NCBI GenBank assembly: GCA_009908885.1
Contig: JAAAOL010000010.1
Span: forward strand, 1-17,704
Direction: 5' to 3'
DNA: 17,704 nucleotides
Source of the DNA: Bacteroidota bacterium
GTDB taxonomy: Bacteria > Bacteroidota > Rhodothermia > Rhodothermales > JAAAOL01
A model generated the notes under the pieces. It was not told the origin of the DNA. It did no database searches and worked only from the letters and a program-made list of their open reading frames with translations. Below, in pieces: positions 7,929 through 14,288 of this stretch; the first letter of the stretch is position 1, and each line of letters opens with the position of its first letter. The translations under genes and the position numbers were made by a program.

Positions 7929-8072
7929 GATCAATTCGGTACATACGTGGCCCTGGTGAGTCCTCCCGTCGCAAACGACGGATGGACGTGCGTGTGCGAG
8001 CCACAATATGCAAAAAGACGTGCTTTCCTGCTGCCCCGTGGTTCAGCGCCTCAAACAGCCGTACAACGCCGA

Positions 8073-8519
8073 TCAGTCTTCCTCGAAGTGCAGCAGCAGA
8101 TCCCCCGAGGCGTCGTACAGCAACAGGTCGTCGCCCCGCTGGCGGTAGGCGTCGACGCGCAGCAGGTTGTCGAAGTAGACGGACTCCAGCGAGCCCTCCC
8201 CGCAGAACACGCGTGAAGCGGCCAGATCGCGGATCGACAGGCCGCCGTCGCGATAGAGACGGAACGTAGCGCTGTACGTGTTGCAATCGGCCCGCCCTTC
8301 CAGCTCGTCGTCCGAGGCGAAGTGCAGGGTGTAGCCGCGCCGAATCGTGTAGGACCGGTCGCCGTCGACGAGGAGGATGAGGTGCCAGTCCCGCTCGTCG
8401 AAGACGTCATGGAACCCGAAGTCGACGTCGTCATCGACGATGACGAGGCATCCTGCGAGGGCCAGCGCGCTAACGAGGACGAAGGAACGAACAATCCACC
8501 GAGTGAGCCAGAGACGCAT
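8073..8519 (-). CDS. META-domain (HslJ-like) lipoprotein
   Basis: This 148-residue protein has a lipoprotein signal with lipobox LAGC (Cys24), so it should be lipid-anchored in the envelope. Residues about 45-146 resemble the META/HslJ (DUF306) fold: a strand with ELEGRADCNTYSATF (72-86, corresponding to the family's G-x-x-GCN block), then LAASRVFC (99-106, corresponding to T-R-x-x-C), then a last strand ending LLLHF. Cys79 and Cys106 sit where the family's two cysteines lie and may form a disulfide. An Asp-rich stretch follows the anchor (29-41). META proteins are linked to heat or antibiotic tolerance in some bacteria, but the role here is unknown. It lies between the zinc-ribbon gene and the TPM genes on the same strand. 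No Shine-Dalgarno is visible. Confidence 0.72.
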   Translation of the reverse strand: MRLWLTRWIVRSFVLVSALALAGCLVIVDDDVDFGFHDVFDERDWHLILLVDGDRSYTIRRGYTLHFASDDELEGRADCNTYSATFRLYRDGGLSIRDLAASRVFCGEGSLESVYFDNLLRVDAYRQRGDDLLLYDASGDLLLHFEED

Positions 8520-8609
8520 AGTCCGAGAGGGATAAAGGAAACATCGCCGCGCATCTACTGCTACAGCCGCCCGGTCCGGTCTCCTGGTAACGCCCGCGCT
8601 GCTGACCGG

Positions 8610-9830
8610 TCAGGGGCGGCTCGGTGGCGCACCCTGCGGCGCCTCCTGCATGGTTTGCAGGGCATCAGCGGCCCGCTGGTAGTACGGCGATTCAGGATCG
8701 TCCACGATCTGCTGCACGAGCTGGAATTGCTCCTCGGCTTTCGCGGAGCGCCCGATCATGGCGAGCATGACGCCGTAGTTGAACCGCGCGGGGACGTGGG
8801 TCGAGTCCTGGTCGAGGACGGCGGTAATCTCTTCGACGCCGCGCATCGGGTTGTTCGTGTTGAGGTAGGCCACGGCCATGTCGGTGCGCGCGTCCAGGTT
8901 GCCCGGCTCGATGGCCATGACCTCGCTGTACGCGGCGATGGACTGCTCGGCAATCTGAGCGCGGCGCGCCTGGTCATCGACCGTCATCATCCAGTCGTAG
9001 TACAGGTTGCCCGCGTGGCGCCAGGCAGCCGCCGTGTTCTGCAACTCGGCCAGCCGCTGCTGCTCCACGGCGGCCAGGTCCAGGCGTCCGGCCCCGGCGA
9101 GCAGTCGCACGAGGTCGGCCAGCAACGTCTCCCGCTCGGCCCCCGTCGCGGCCTCGATCTGGGAGCGCAGGTCGTCGGCCCGGCTGGCGAGCTGCTCCGG
9201 AAGCGGCTCCTGATTCACGGCGGGCGGCGCGTCCGGGGTCGTCTCGGTCGTCGTCGCCGTCGCGGCGTCGGACGTGGCGGGTGCCGAGGGCTGGTTGCTG
9301 ATGGCGGAAATCATGAAGAGCACGACGACGAGCAGCGCGCCGGCCCCCACGATGATGCCCACCTGGCGGTTGACGGCCTTCTGCTCGTCGTCGGAATCGT
9401 CGTTCGCCTCGACCTCGTCCGCCACGACGGCGCTCGACGGCTTCGCAGTCTCCGTCGACGGCTCTTGCGATGCCGCTTCTTCCGGTTCTTCCGGCAACTC
9501 CGCCTTTCGCGTGCCGGGGGGCGGACTCGCGACGACGTCGGTCTGCAGCCGCGTCCCGCACCGGCTGCAGAAGTTGGCATCCGCCGGATTTTTCCAGCCG
9601 CACTGATTGCAGAAGATGCCCTCGGATGCTGACGGTGAGGGCGCGGAGGAGTCGGAAGCGGCCTCCGAGGGTGTCGTTTCAGCAGGCTTTTCCGGCGAGG
9701 CATCGGCCTCTGCCGATATGGCCTCGGCATCGTCCTCGGGCACCGGCGTGCCGCACAGATCACAACGCGCCGCCCCCGGGGCGAGGCGCGCTCCACAACT
9801 CGGACAGGCAGACTGGTTCGAGGTAGCCAT
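8610..9830 (-). CDS. Double zinc-ribbon, single-span membrane protein with C-terminal TPR-like repeats
   Basis: This is a 406-residue protein. The N-terminus carries two zinc ribbons: Cys9/Cys12/Cys23/Cys26 (CPSCG...CDLCG) and Cys74/Cys77/Cys88/Cys91 (CNQCG...CSRCG). Acidic, Ser/Pro/Ala-rich linkers follow each ribbon (27-70 and 93-155). One membrane span (about 157-177) is followed by another low-complexity linker and a helical region with TPR-like repeats (about 265-395, e.g. AIAAYSEVMAIEPGNLDARTDMAVAYLNT). The likely topology places the ribbons in the cytoplasm and the TPR part in the periplasm, suggesting a scaffold. No enzymatic motif is seen. The start ATG follows a pyrimidine-rich stretch (tactccttttc). 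It lies 105 nt downstream of the HU-like gene and ahead of the META lipoprotein. I do not recognise a named family for the whole protein. Confidence 0.8.
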   Translation of the reverse strand: MATSNQSACPSCGARLAPGAARCDLCGTPVPEDDAEAISAEADASPEKPAETTPSEAASDSSAPSPSASEGIFCNQCGWKNPADANFCSRCGTRLQTDVVASPPPGTRKAELPEEPEEAASQEPSTETAKPSSAVVADEVEANDDSDDEQKAVNRQVGIIVGAGALLVVVLFMISAISNQPSAPATSDAATATTTETTPDAPPAVNQEPLPEQLASRADDLRSQIEAATGAERETLLADLVRLLAGAGRLDLAAVEQQRLAELQNTAAAWRHAGNLYYDWMMTVDDQARRAQIAEQSIAAYSEVMAIEPGNLDARTDMAVAYLNTNNPMRGVEEITAVLDQDSTHVPARFNYGVMLAMIGRSAKAEEQFQLVQQIVDDPESPYYQRAADALQTMQEAPQGAPPSRP

Positions 9831-9935
9831 GAAAAGGAGTAAAGGTTGTAGGTCGAGGTCGGTCGATCCGGCGGCGGGCAGTCGGCAGTCCCGCGTCGAG
9901 ACGCGCTCCGGCTCACGGGGAAAGCACGTGGCAGG

Positions 9936-10229
9936 CTACTGGCGTTCCTTCGCGCTGGCGTCCACGATGTCGCGGAATTCCTGGGACGGGCGGAAGACGG
10001 GCACGTAGCGCTCGTCGATCTCCATCAGCTCCTGCGTCTGCGGGTTGCGAGCCGTGCGGGCGGCGCGATGCTGAATCCGAAACGCCCCGAAGCCGCGCAG
10101 CTCCACGCTGTCTCCGGCTTCCAGGGCCTGCATCACCGTCGTCATGAAGCCTTCCACGACGGCCTCGGTCTCGATCTTGGTGAGTCCAGTGCCCGTCGCG
10201 ATGCGGTCGACCAGTTCGGCTTTCGTCAC
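9936..10229 (-). CDS. HU/IHF-family DNA-binding protein
   Basis: This 97-residue protein is a complete HU/IHF homologue that bends and compacts DNA as a dimer. It begins TKAELVDRIATGTGLTK, has the dimer helix EAVVEGFMTTVMQAL, and carries the signature region ELRGFGAFRIQHR (43-55). The DNA-binding arm is RAARTARNPQTQEL (55-68), and the end YVPVFRPSQEFRDIV resembles IHF-beta as much as HU. The start is GTG at 10229, chosen because it gives exactly the family N-terminus. The nearby ATG is out of frame and hits a stop after two codons. The frame is open to 10535, and an ATG near 10379 would add a Cys/Pro/Gly-rich extension, which I consider unlikely. It is divergent from the M1 peptidase gene (184-nt gap) and heads the minus-strand block. 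Confidence 0.9.
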   Translation of the reverse strand: MTKAELVDRIATGTGLTKIETEAVVEGFMTTVMQALEAGDSVELRGFGAFRIQHRAARTARNPQTQELMEIDERYVPVFRPSQEFRDIVDASAKERQ

Positions 10230-10254
10230 GTCGCCATGCCCGTTGTCTCTGGAA

Positions 10255-10285
10255 CCTGTGGACGGTTCTGTACGCCCGCCACAGG
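10255..10285. repeat. Inverted repeat CCTGTGG/CCACAGG in the divergent promoter region
   Basis: Two perfect 7-nt arms (10255-10261 and 10279-10285) lie 17 nt apart, with centres 24 bp apart, just upstream of the HU-like gene start. The surrounding 184-nt divergent region (10230-10413) must hold promoters in both directions, but I could not identify convincing boxes. The repeat could be an operator or chance. Confidence 0.35.
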
Positions 10286-10413
10286 GACAGGATTCTTGCG
10301 GATTCGTCGAAGGCGCCTCGCCGCCAGCCGGATGGTTCTCGCGGGCAACGAAACGGCGCATCGTGTCGTACGTTGGCATCGGCACCCGCCTTCTTCCACC
10401 GACCCTCCCGGGC

Positions 10414-13400
10414 ATGCTCCGACTCCTCGGTTCCCTCCTCCTTCTCCTGGCGCTCTGTCCCGGCCACCTCGCGGCCCAGACCGCGGCGGACTGGCAGCAG
10501 CGCGTGCAGTACGAGATGGACGTCACCCTGCACACCGAGCGCCATCAGATGGACGGCGTGCAGCGGCTCACCTACGTCAACAACTCGCCCGACACGCTGC
10601 GGCAGGTGTTCTATCATCTGTATTTCAATGCCTTCCAGCCGACCTCGATGATGGCCGAGCGCAACCGCCACCTCCCGGACGCTGACGGGCGCGTGGTGCC
10701 GCGCATCTTCAACCTGGGTCCGGACGAGGTCGGCTACCACCGCGTGGACACGCTTACGCAGGACGGCCAGCCGGTGCGCTTCACCATCACCGACACCGTG
10801 CTGCGCGCCGACCTGGCCCGCCCCCTCGCGCCGGGCGATACGACGGTCTTTCGGATGGTCTTCCACTCGCAGGTGCCGCTCCAAACACGCCGCAGCGGAC
10901 GCGACAACCGCGAGGGCATCGATTACTCGATGACGCAGTGGTATCCCAAGCTGGCCCAGTATGACGAGACGGGCTGGCACGCCGACCCGTACGTGGGCCG
11001 CGAGTTTTACGCGCCGTTCGGGACGTTCGACGTGCGGCTGCGCCTGCCCGCGCCGTACGTCATCGGCGGGACCGGCGTCCTCCAGAACCCAAACGAGATC
11101 GGCCACGGCTACCAGACCGACTCGACCGCCACCGTCACGCATGCGCCGACAGACACGCTGACCTGGCATTTCCGGGCCGAGAACGTGCACGACTTCGCCT
11201 GGGCTGCCGACCCGGATTACCTGCACGACCGGATCACGGACGACCGCGGGACCACGTATCACCTCCTCTACCAGCCGGACGTGGCGGAGACGTGGCAGCG
11301 CCTGAAAACGTGGACGCCCGAGATCATCCAGTACATGAGCGACCAGTTCGGCCCCTACCCGTATCCGCAATTCACCGTAGTGCAGGGCGGCGACGGCGGG
11401 ATGGAATACCCGATGGCGACGCTCATCACCGGGCGGCGCTCGCCCCGGTCGCTGCTCGGCGTGACGGCGCACGAGGCCGGGCACATGTGGTATCACAGCG
11501 TGTTGGGCTTCAACGAAGCCGACTATGCGTGGATGGACGAAGGCTTCACCAGCTACGCCAGTCGCGAGACGGTGTCCCACATCATGGGCCGCGCCAACCC
11601 GAGCCATCAGGGCAATCAGATGCGGGTCGTCGCCCTGAAGCACTTCGGGCTCTTCGAGCGCCTGAATACGCCGGCCGACTGGTTCGCGACGAATGCGGCG
11701 TACGGGACGGCCGCGTATCCGGGCGGGGCGGCTCTGGTCGAGACGCTGGGCTACGTGATGTCGGACTCGCTGCGGGACGCCTGGCTGCTGGAGTTCTTCG
11801 ACCGCTACGCCTTCCAGCACCCGAACCCGTGGGACGCCCAGAAGACCGCCGAGGACGTGAGCGGCCTGCGGCTGGACTGGCTCTTCGAGCAACTGACGAA
11901 CACGACCCGTCGGCTCGACTATGCGGTGGTGGACCTCGACAGCCGACCCGGCGATGACGGCTGGACCTCCACCATCCACCTCCGCCGTGCGGCCGAGGTG
12001 GCAATGCCGGTCGACCTGCGCGTCACGATGGCCGACGACGCCACGCGCTGGGTGACGATTCCGCTGGGCATCATGCAGGGCCACAAGCCCGTTCCCGATG
12101 ACTGGACCGTCGCCGAGCCGTGGTTGTGGACGTTCCCGGACTACACGATGACGCTCGACACGCCCGCCGAGGTCGTCGACGTCGAGATCGACCCGCTGGG
12201 CAAGACGCCCGAGCAGACGCGCCTGAACAACACCGCCCGCTTTCCCGTGGAGGTCGACTTCTTCGAGGCGCCGGGCTCGTCCTGGTTCGACTACGAGATC
12301 GGCTGGCGGCCCCTGGCCAACTACGCCGCTGACTTCGGGCCGGGCGTCGGCCTGCGGGCCGCAGGGAGCTACTTCCTGGGACAGCACCGTACGGAGGCCA
12401 TGGTGACGCTCTGGCCGCAGGTGCTCTTCAGCGGCGGTGACGACCCGGAGCTGTCCGTCGCGCCAGGAAGCGGCGACGACCTCACTGCCTTCGATGGCGT
12501 CGATTACGAGGTCGTTTACGCGGATCAGCTCACGGCCACGCCCCGGCTGACGGGGACCGTTCGGCTGCAAAAGCATCTCGGCGTGCTCCAGAATACCGTG
12601 GGGCTGCGCACACAACTGAGCGGCTACCGCGCCCCGGCGACGCAGACCGCCCGCGTGGATCTCGTCCACCAGTACATTCCGTCCGACCGCACCTTCACCA
12701 TAGACGCGTTTCCGTGGTTTCAGCAGGAGCACCTGCTCTCAGGCCGCTTCGGATACCGCATCGACGACGGATCCAGCTGGATCGAGGCCGGACTGGAACT
12801 CGGCGTCTCGCTGGTGAATCCGTTCGAATGCCGCGACGCGCAGAATCAGCCCGTCGCCTGCGCGATCGACCAGCGGCAGAGTGCGACGCGCTTCATGCTG
12901 GATGCGGGCTGGAGCCACCGGGTCGACCGCTTCGTCGGGCAGGCGCGGATGGCGCTTGGGCTCGGCGTGGACAACCTCGCCTTCCAGAAACGCTTTCGCC
13001 TCGGCACGCCGACGGTGGAAGACGCCTGGCAGAACGCGGCATCGCGCTCCCTCCTCGGTGCGTTCGACGACCCGCTGGCCGACGCCCACCTGACGGCCTT
13101 CAGCGGCGCCGGGCCGGTGGCGTATCTGCTCGCGGCTGCTGCCGACAGTTTGCCGGGACGCCCCATCGGCGGGACGCCGCTCGGCACGCGCATGGTGGGC
13201 GGCACGCTGTCGATCTCGACCCAGCCGTTCCCCGACAACCGCTGGCTCCGCCCGCTGCGCGCGGAGGTCTTTTCCGGCCTCGGCACGACGTGGGGCCGCA
13301 GCACCTTCGCCGCCCCCGACGACGGCGACGGCACCATCGGCTTCGACGCCGACCACCTGATCGCCGATGCAGGGCTCGGAATCATGCTCGACGCCGCCCG

Positions 13401-13557
13401 GCTTCCGGTGCTCGACGACCTGGCTGCGCAATCCGACGTGCTGTCCAACCTCCAACTTGCGCTCAAGCTGCCGCTCTGGGTGAGCGACCCCGCGTTGATC
13501 GGCGAGACGAATGAGGTCGACTTTCGCTGGCTCATCGGCCTTCAGGTTCAGCCGTAA
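10414..13557 (+). CDS. Secreted M1-family metallopeptidase with C-terminal beta-barrel-like region
   Basis: This is a 1047-residue protein. A signal peptide (1-22, MLRLLGSLLLLLALCPGHLAA then Gln) is followed by an M1 (gluzincin aminopeptidase) catalytic part. The substrate motif is GGMEY (328-332, in place of GxMEN), and the zinc site is HEAGH (353-357) with the third ligand Glu376, exactly 18 residues later (HEXXH-X18-E). An M1 enzyme would cleave N-terminal residues using one zinc ion. After about 605 the sequence changes to alternating polar/hydrophobic strands with aromatic girdles (e.g. TEAMVTLWPQVLF, WIEAGLELGVSL, FVGQARMALGLGV) and ends in DFRWLIGLQVQP, suggesting an outer-membrane barrel. 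The ATG at 10414 is chosen for the signal peptide; the upstream open frame overlaps the HU gene. The next gene starts 6 nt after its stop, so they are probably co-transcribed. Confidence 0.88.
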   Translation: MLRLLGSLLLLLALCPGHLAAQTAADWQQRVQYEMDVTLHTERHQMDGVQRLTYVNNSPDTLRQVFYHLYFNAFQPTSMMAERNRHLPDADGRVVPRIFNLGPDEVGYHRVDTLTQDGQPVRFTITDTVLRADLARPLAPGDTTVFRMVFHSQVPLQTRRSGRDNREGIDYSMTQWYPKLAQYDETGWHADPYVGREFYAPFGTFDVRLRLPAPYVIGGTGVLQNPNEIGHGYQTDSTATVTHAPTDTLTWHFRAENVHDFAWAADPDYLHDRITDDRGTTYHLLYQPDVAETWQRLKTWTPEIIQYMSDQFGPYPYPQFTVVQGGDGGMEYPMATLITGRRSPRSLLGVTAHEAGHMWYHSVLGFNEADYAWMDEGFTSYASRETVSHIMGRANPSHQGNQMRVVALKHFGLFERLNTPADWFATNAAYGTAAYPGGAALVETLGYVMSDSLRDAWLLEFFDRYAFQHPNPWDAQKTAEDVSGLRLDWLFEQLTNTTRRLDYAVVDLDSRPGDDGWTSTIHLRRAAEVAMPVDLRVTMADDATRWVTIPLGIMQGHKPVPDDWTVAEPWLWTFPDYTMTLDTPAEVVDVEIDPLGKTPEQTRLNNTARFPVEVDFFEAPGSSWFDYEIGWRPLANYAADFGPGVGLRAAGSYFLGQHRTEAMVTLWPQVLFSGGDDPELSVAPGSGDDLTAFDGVDYEVVYADQLTATPRLTGTVRLQKHLGVLQNTVGLRTQLSGYRAPATQTARVDLVHQYIPSDRTFTIDAFPWFQQEHLLSGRFGYRIDDGSSWIEAGLELGVSLVNPFECRDAQNQPVACAIDQRQSATRFMLDAGWSHRVDRFVGQARMALGLGVDNLAFQKRFRLGTPTVEDAWQNAASRSLLGAFDDPLADAHLTAFSGAGPVAYLLAAAADSLPGRPIGGTPLGTRMVGGTLSISTQPFPDNRWLRPLRAEVFSGLGTTWGRSTFAAPDDGDGTIGFDADHLIADAGLGIMLDAARLPVLDDLAAQSDVLSNLQLALKLPLWVSDPALIGETNEVDFRWLIGLQVQP

Positions 13558-13563
13558 CCCTCC

Positions 13564-13878
13564 ATGGCTTCCCCCGACCCGACGACGGCGCTCCGCCCTC
13601 TCGCCGACGCCCTCGGCGCGGACGTGCCGGACGCTCCCCTGACGCTGGACGACGTGCGCCGCTACCTGGAGCAGCAGGTCCGTCGCCTCCTCGACCGCCA
13701 CCCCGAACGCCTGATGCACGTGCTCTACCGGGTGGACGTGGACGAGCGCGCCGTGATGCGGTTGATGGCGGAAAGTCCGCCTGGCCAGCTGGCGCGGGAT
13801 CTGGCCGAATTGCTGCTTCAGCGCCACCTCCAGAAACTGGAGACCCGTCGACGGTATCGAGACGCCGGGGATGTATGA
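13564..13878 (+). CDS. Small helical protein of unknown function
   Basis: This 104-residue, soluble, mostly helical protein has no signal peptide and no membrane segment. The most conserved-looking stretch is LMHVLYRVDVDERAVMRLM (50-68), followed by a basic helix LLLQRHLQKLETRRRYRD (83-100). I recall similar short proteins with an LYRVDVDE-like core in Bacteroidota and cyanobacteria, but I cannot name a family or function. The ATG sits 6 nt after the peptidase stop, preceded by taaccctcc with no Shine-Dalgarno, so it is probably translated from the same mRNA. Its stop codon lies 2 nt before the direct repeat that flanks the MITE-like element. Confidence 0.72.
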   Translation: MASPDPTTALRPLADALGADVPDAPLTLDDVRRYLEQQVRRLLDRHPERLMHVLYRVDVDERAVMRLMAESPPGQLARDLAELLLQRHLQKLETRRRYRDAGDV

Positions 13879-13880
13879 GA

Positions 13881-13890
13881 CAAGACCGTT
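13881..13890. repeat. Direct repeat (target-site duplication), left copy
   Basis: CAAGACCGTT directly abuts the left terminal inverted repeat of the 322-bp element and recurs at 14213-14222 directly after the right terminal repeat. Exact placement at both ends marks it as the target-site duplication made on insertion. Confidence 0.8.
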
Positions 13891-13974
13891 CAGGGCAATC
13901 GCATCTGTTGCAACTGGACGGATTGTACCGAAATGGGGTCAGTTCAGAAGCACCAACCTGTCTCTAGCCGCACT

Positions 13975-14162
13975 GTCATTCCCGCGAAGGTACGTGTTTA
14001 GCGGGCCATTACGGTTGTAGAGACGCGTCGCCGACGCGTCTCTACGGAACGACAGGGCGCCTTCGATCAACAGGAGCCATCCCCCCACCGTTCAGAAGCT
14101 CTGCCAGGTAGGTGTCAGGGACGGGTGGACGCTAAACAGATGCCCGCGAAGGCGGGAATGAC
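13975..14162. repeat. Internal inverted repeat inside the MITE-like element
   Basis: GTCATTCCCGC (13975-13985) and TGTTTAGCG (13995-14003) are matched by perfect complements GCGGGAATGAC (14152-14162) and CGCTAAACA (14130-14138), with spacers of 9 and 13 nt. The right copy also forms a local hairpin, CCCGC-GAAG-GCGGG (14143-14156). The decanucleotide CCCGCGAAGG occurs in direct orientation in both copies. This resembles the widespread ATTCCCGC...GCGGGAAT dispersed repeat seen in many bacterial genomes. It suggests that a smaller repeat element was inserted within the larger one. Confidence 0.7.
14017..14045. repeat. 29-nt near-perfect palindrome (REP-like)
   Basis: The arms GTAGAGACGCGTCG (14017-14030) and CGACGCGTCTCTAC (14032-14045) are exact reverse complements around a single C (14031). 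The GTAGAGACG...CGTCTCTAC ends resemble short palindromic repeats known to be abundant in cyanobacterial and some other genomes. It lies near the middle of the MITE-like element and downstream of the small hypothetical gene, so it could also stop transcription, though no T-run follows. Confidence 0.8.
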
Positions 14163-14212
14163 TCCAGGTGAAGCGAAAACGAGGGTGCGTAGCTCAACAT
14201 GCGATTGCCCTG

Positions 14213-14222
14213 CAAGACCGTT
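14213..14222. repeat. Direct repeat (target-site duplication), right copy
   Basis: This is the second copy of CAAGACCGTT, directly after the right terminal inverted repeat. It lies 28 nt before the candidate extended -10 promoter of the acyltransferase gene, so the insertion changed the DNA just upstream of that promoter. Confidence 0.8.
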
Positions 14223-14249
14223 CCTCCTTCTGCATATCGCCCGGGCGTT

Positions 14250-14258
14250 TGCTATACT
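14250..14258 (+). promoter_or_regulatory. Candidate extended -10 promoter of the acyltransferase gene
   Basis: TGCTATACT fits an extended -10 (TGn-TATAAT, five of six in the hexamer) 30 nt before the ATG at 14289. No good -35 box is visible, which is common for extended -10 promoters. GGGCGT (14243-14248) and ACGCCC (14262-14267) form a 6-bp inverted repeat around it, a possible operator. Confidence 0.5.
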
Positions 14259-14288
14259 AGCACGCCCCATCCCGCTGCCCCGAGCCGT

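Larger units (their letters stand above)
13891..14212. mobile_element. MITE-like non-autonomous element, 322 bp
   Basis: The ends are a perfect 14-bp terminal inverted repeat: CAGGGCAATCGCAT at 13891-13904 and its complement ATGCGATTGCCCTG at 14199-14212. Pairing continues as GTTG/CAAC with a 2-nt offset. Identical 10-bp direct repeats flank it. No open frame inside can encode a transposase, so it would have been moved in trans. An end beginning CAGGG with a 10-bp duplication resembles what I recall for the ISAs1 family; this assignment is inference. It contains a second inverted repeat and a 29-nt palindrome. It fills most of the 410-nt gap between the small hypothetical gene and the acyltransferase. 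The original gap would have been about 80 nt. Confidence 0.78.

Noticed and set aside
7966..7981. Hairpin CCGTCG-caaa-CGACGG upstream of the third TPM gene, as a terminator for the META lipoprotein gene
   Set aside because: The stem is only 6 bp and no T-run follows on the minus strand. It could equally be chance in GC-rich DNA.
10229..10535. Long N-terminal extension of the HU-like protein
   Set aside because: The GTG at 10229 gives the exact family N-terminus. The extra residues look like translated intergenic DNA and overlap the signal-peptide region of the divergent peptidase gene.
9913..12732. 939-codon open frame antisense to the M1 peptidase gene
   Set aside because: It has no recognisable domain and is Arg/Val/Gly/His-rich. 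It is the usual GC-rich shadow frame of a real gene, and the sense frame carries a signal peptide and a full M1 zinc site.
13879..14288. Possible CRISPR array
   Set aside because: The repeats are inverted pairs and two-copy direct repeats at irregular spacing, with no regular repeat-spacer pattern and no cas genes.
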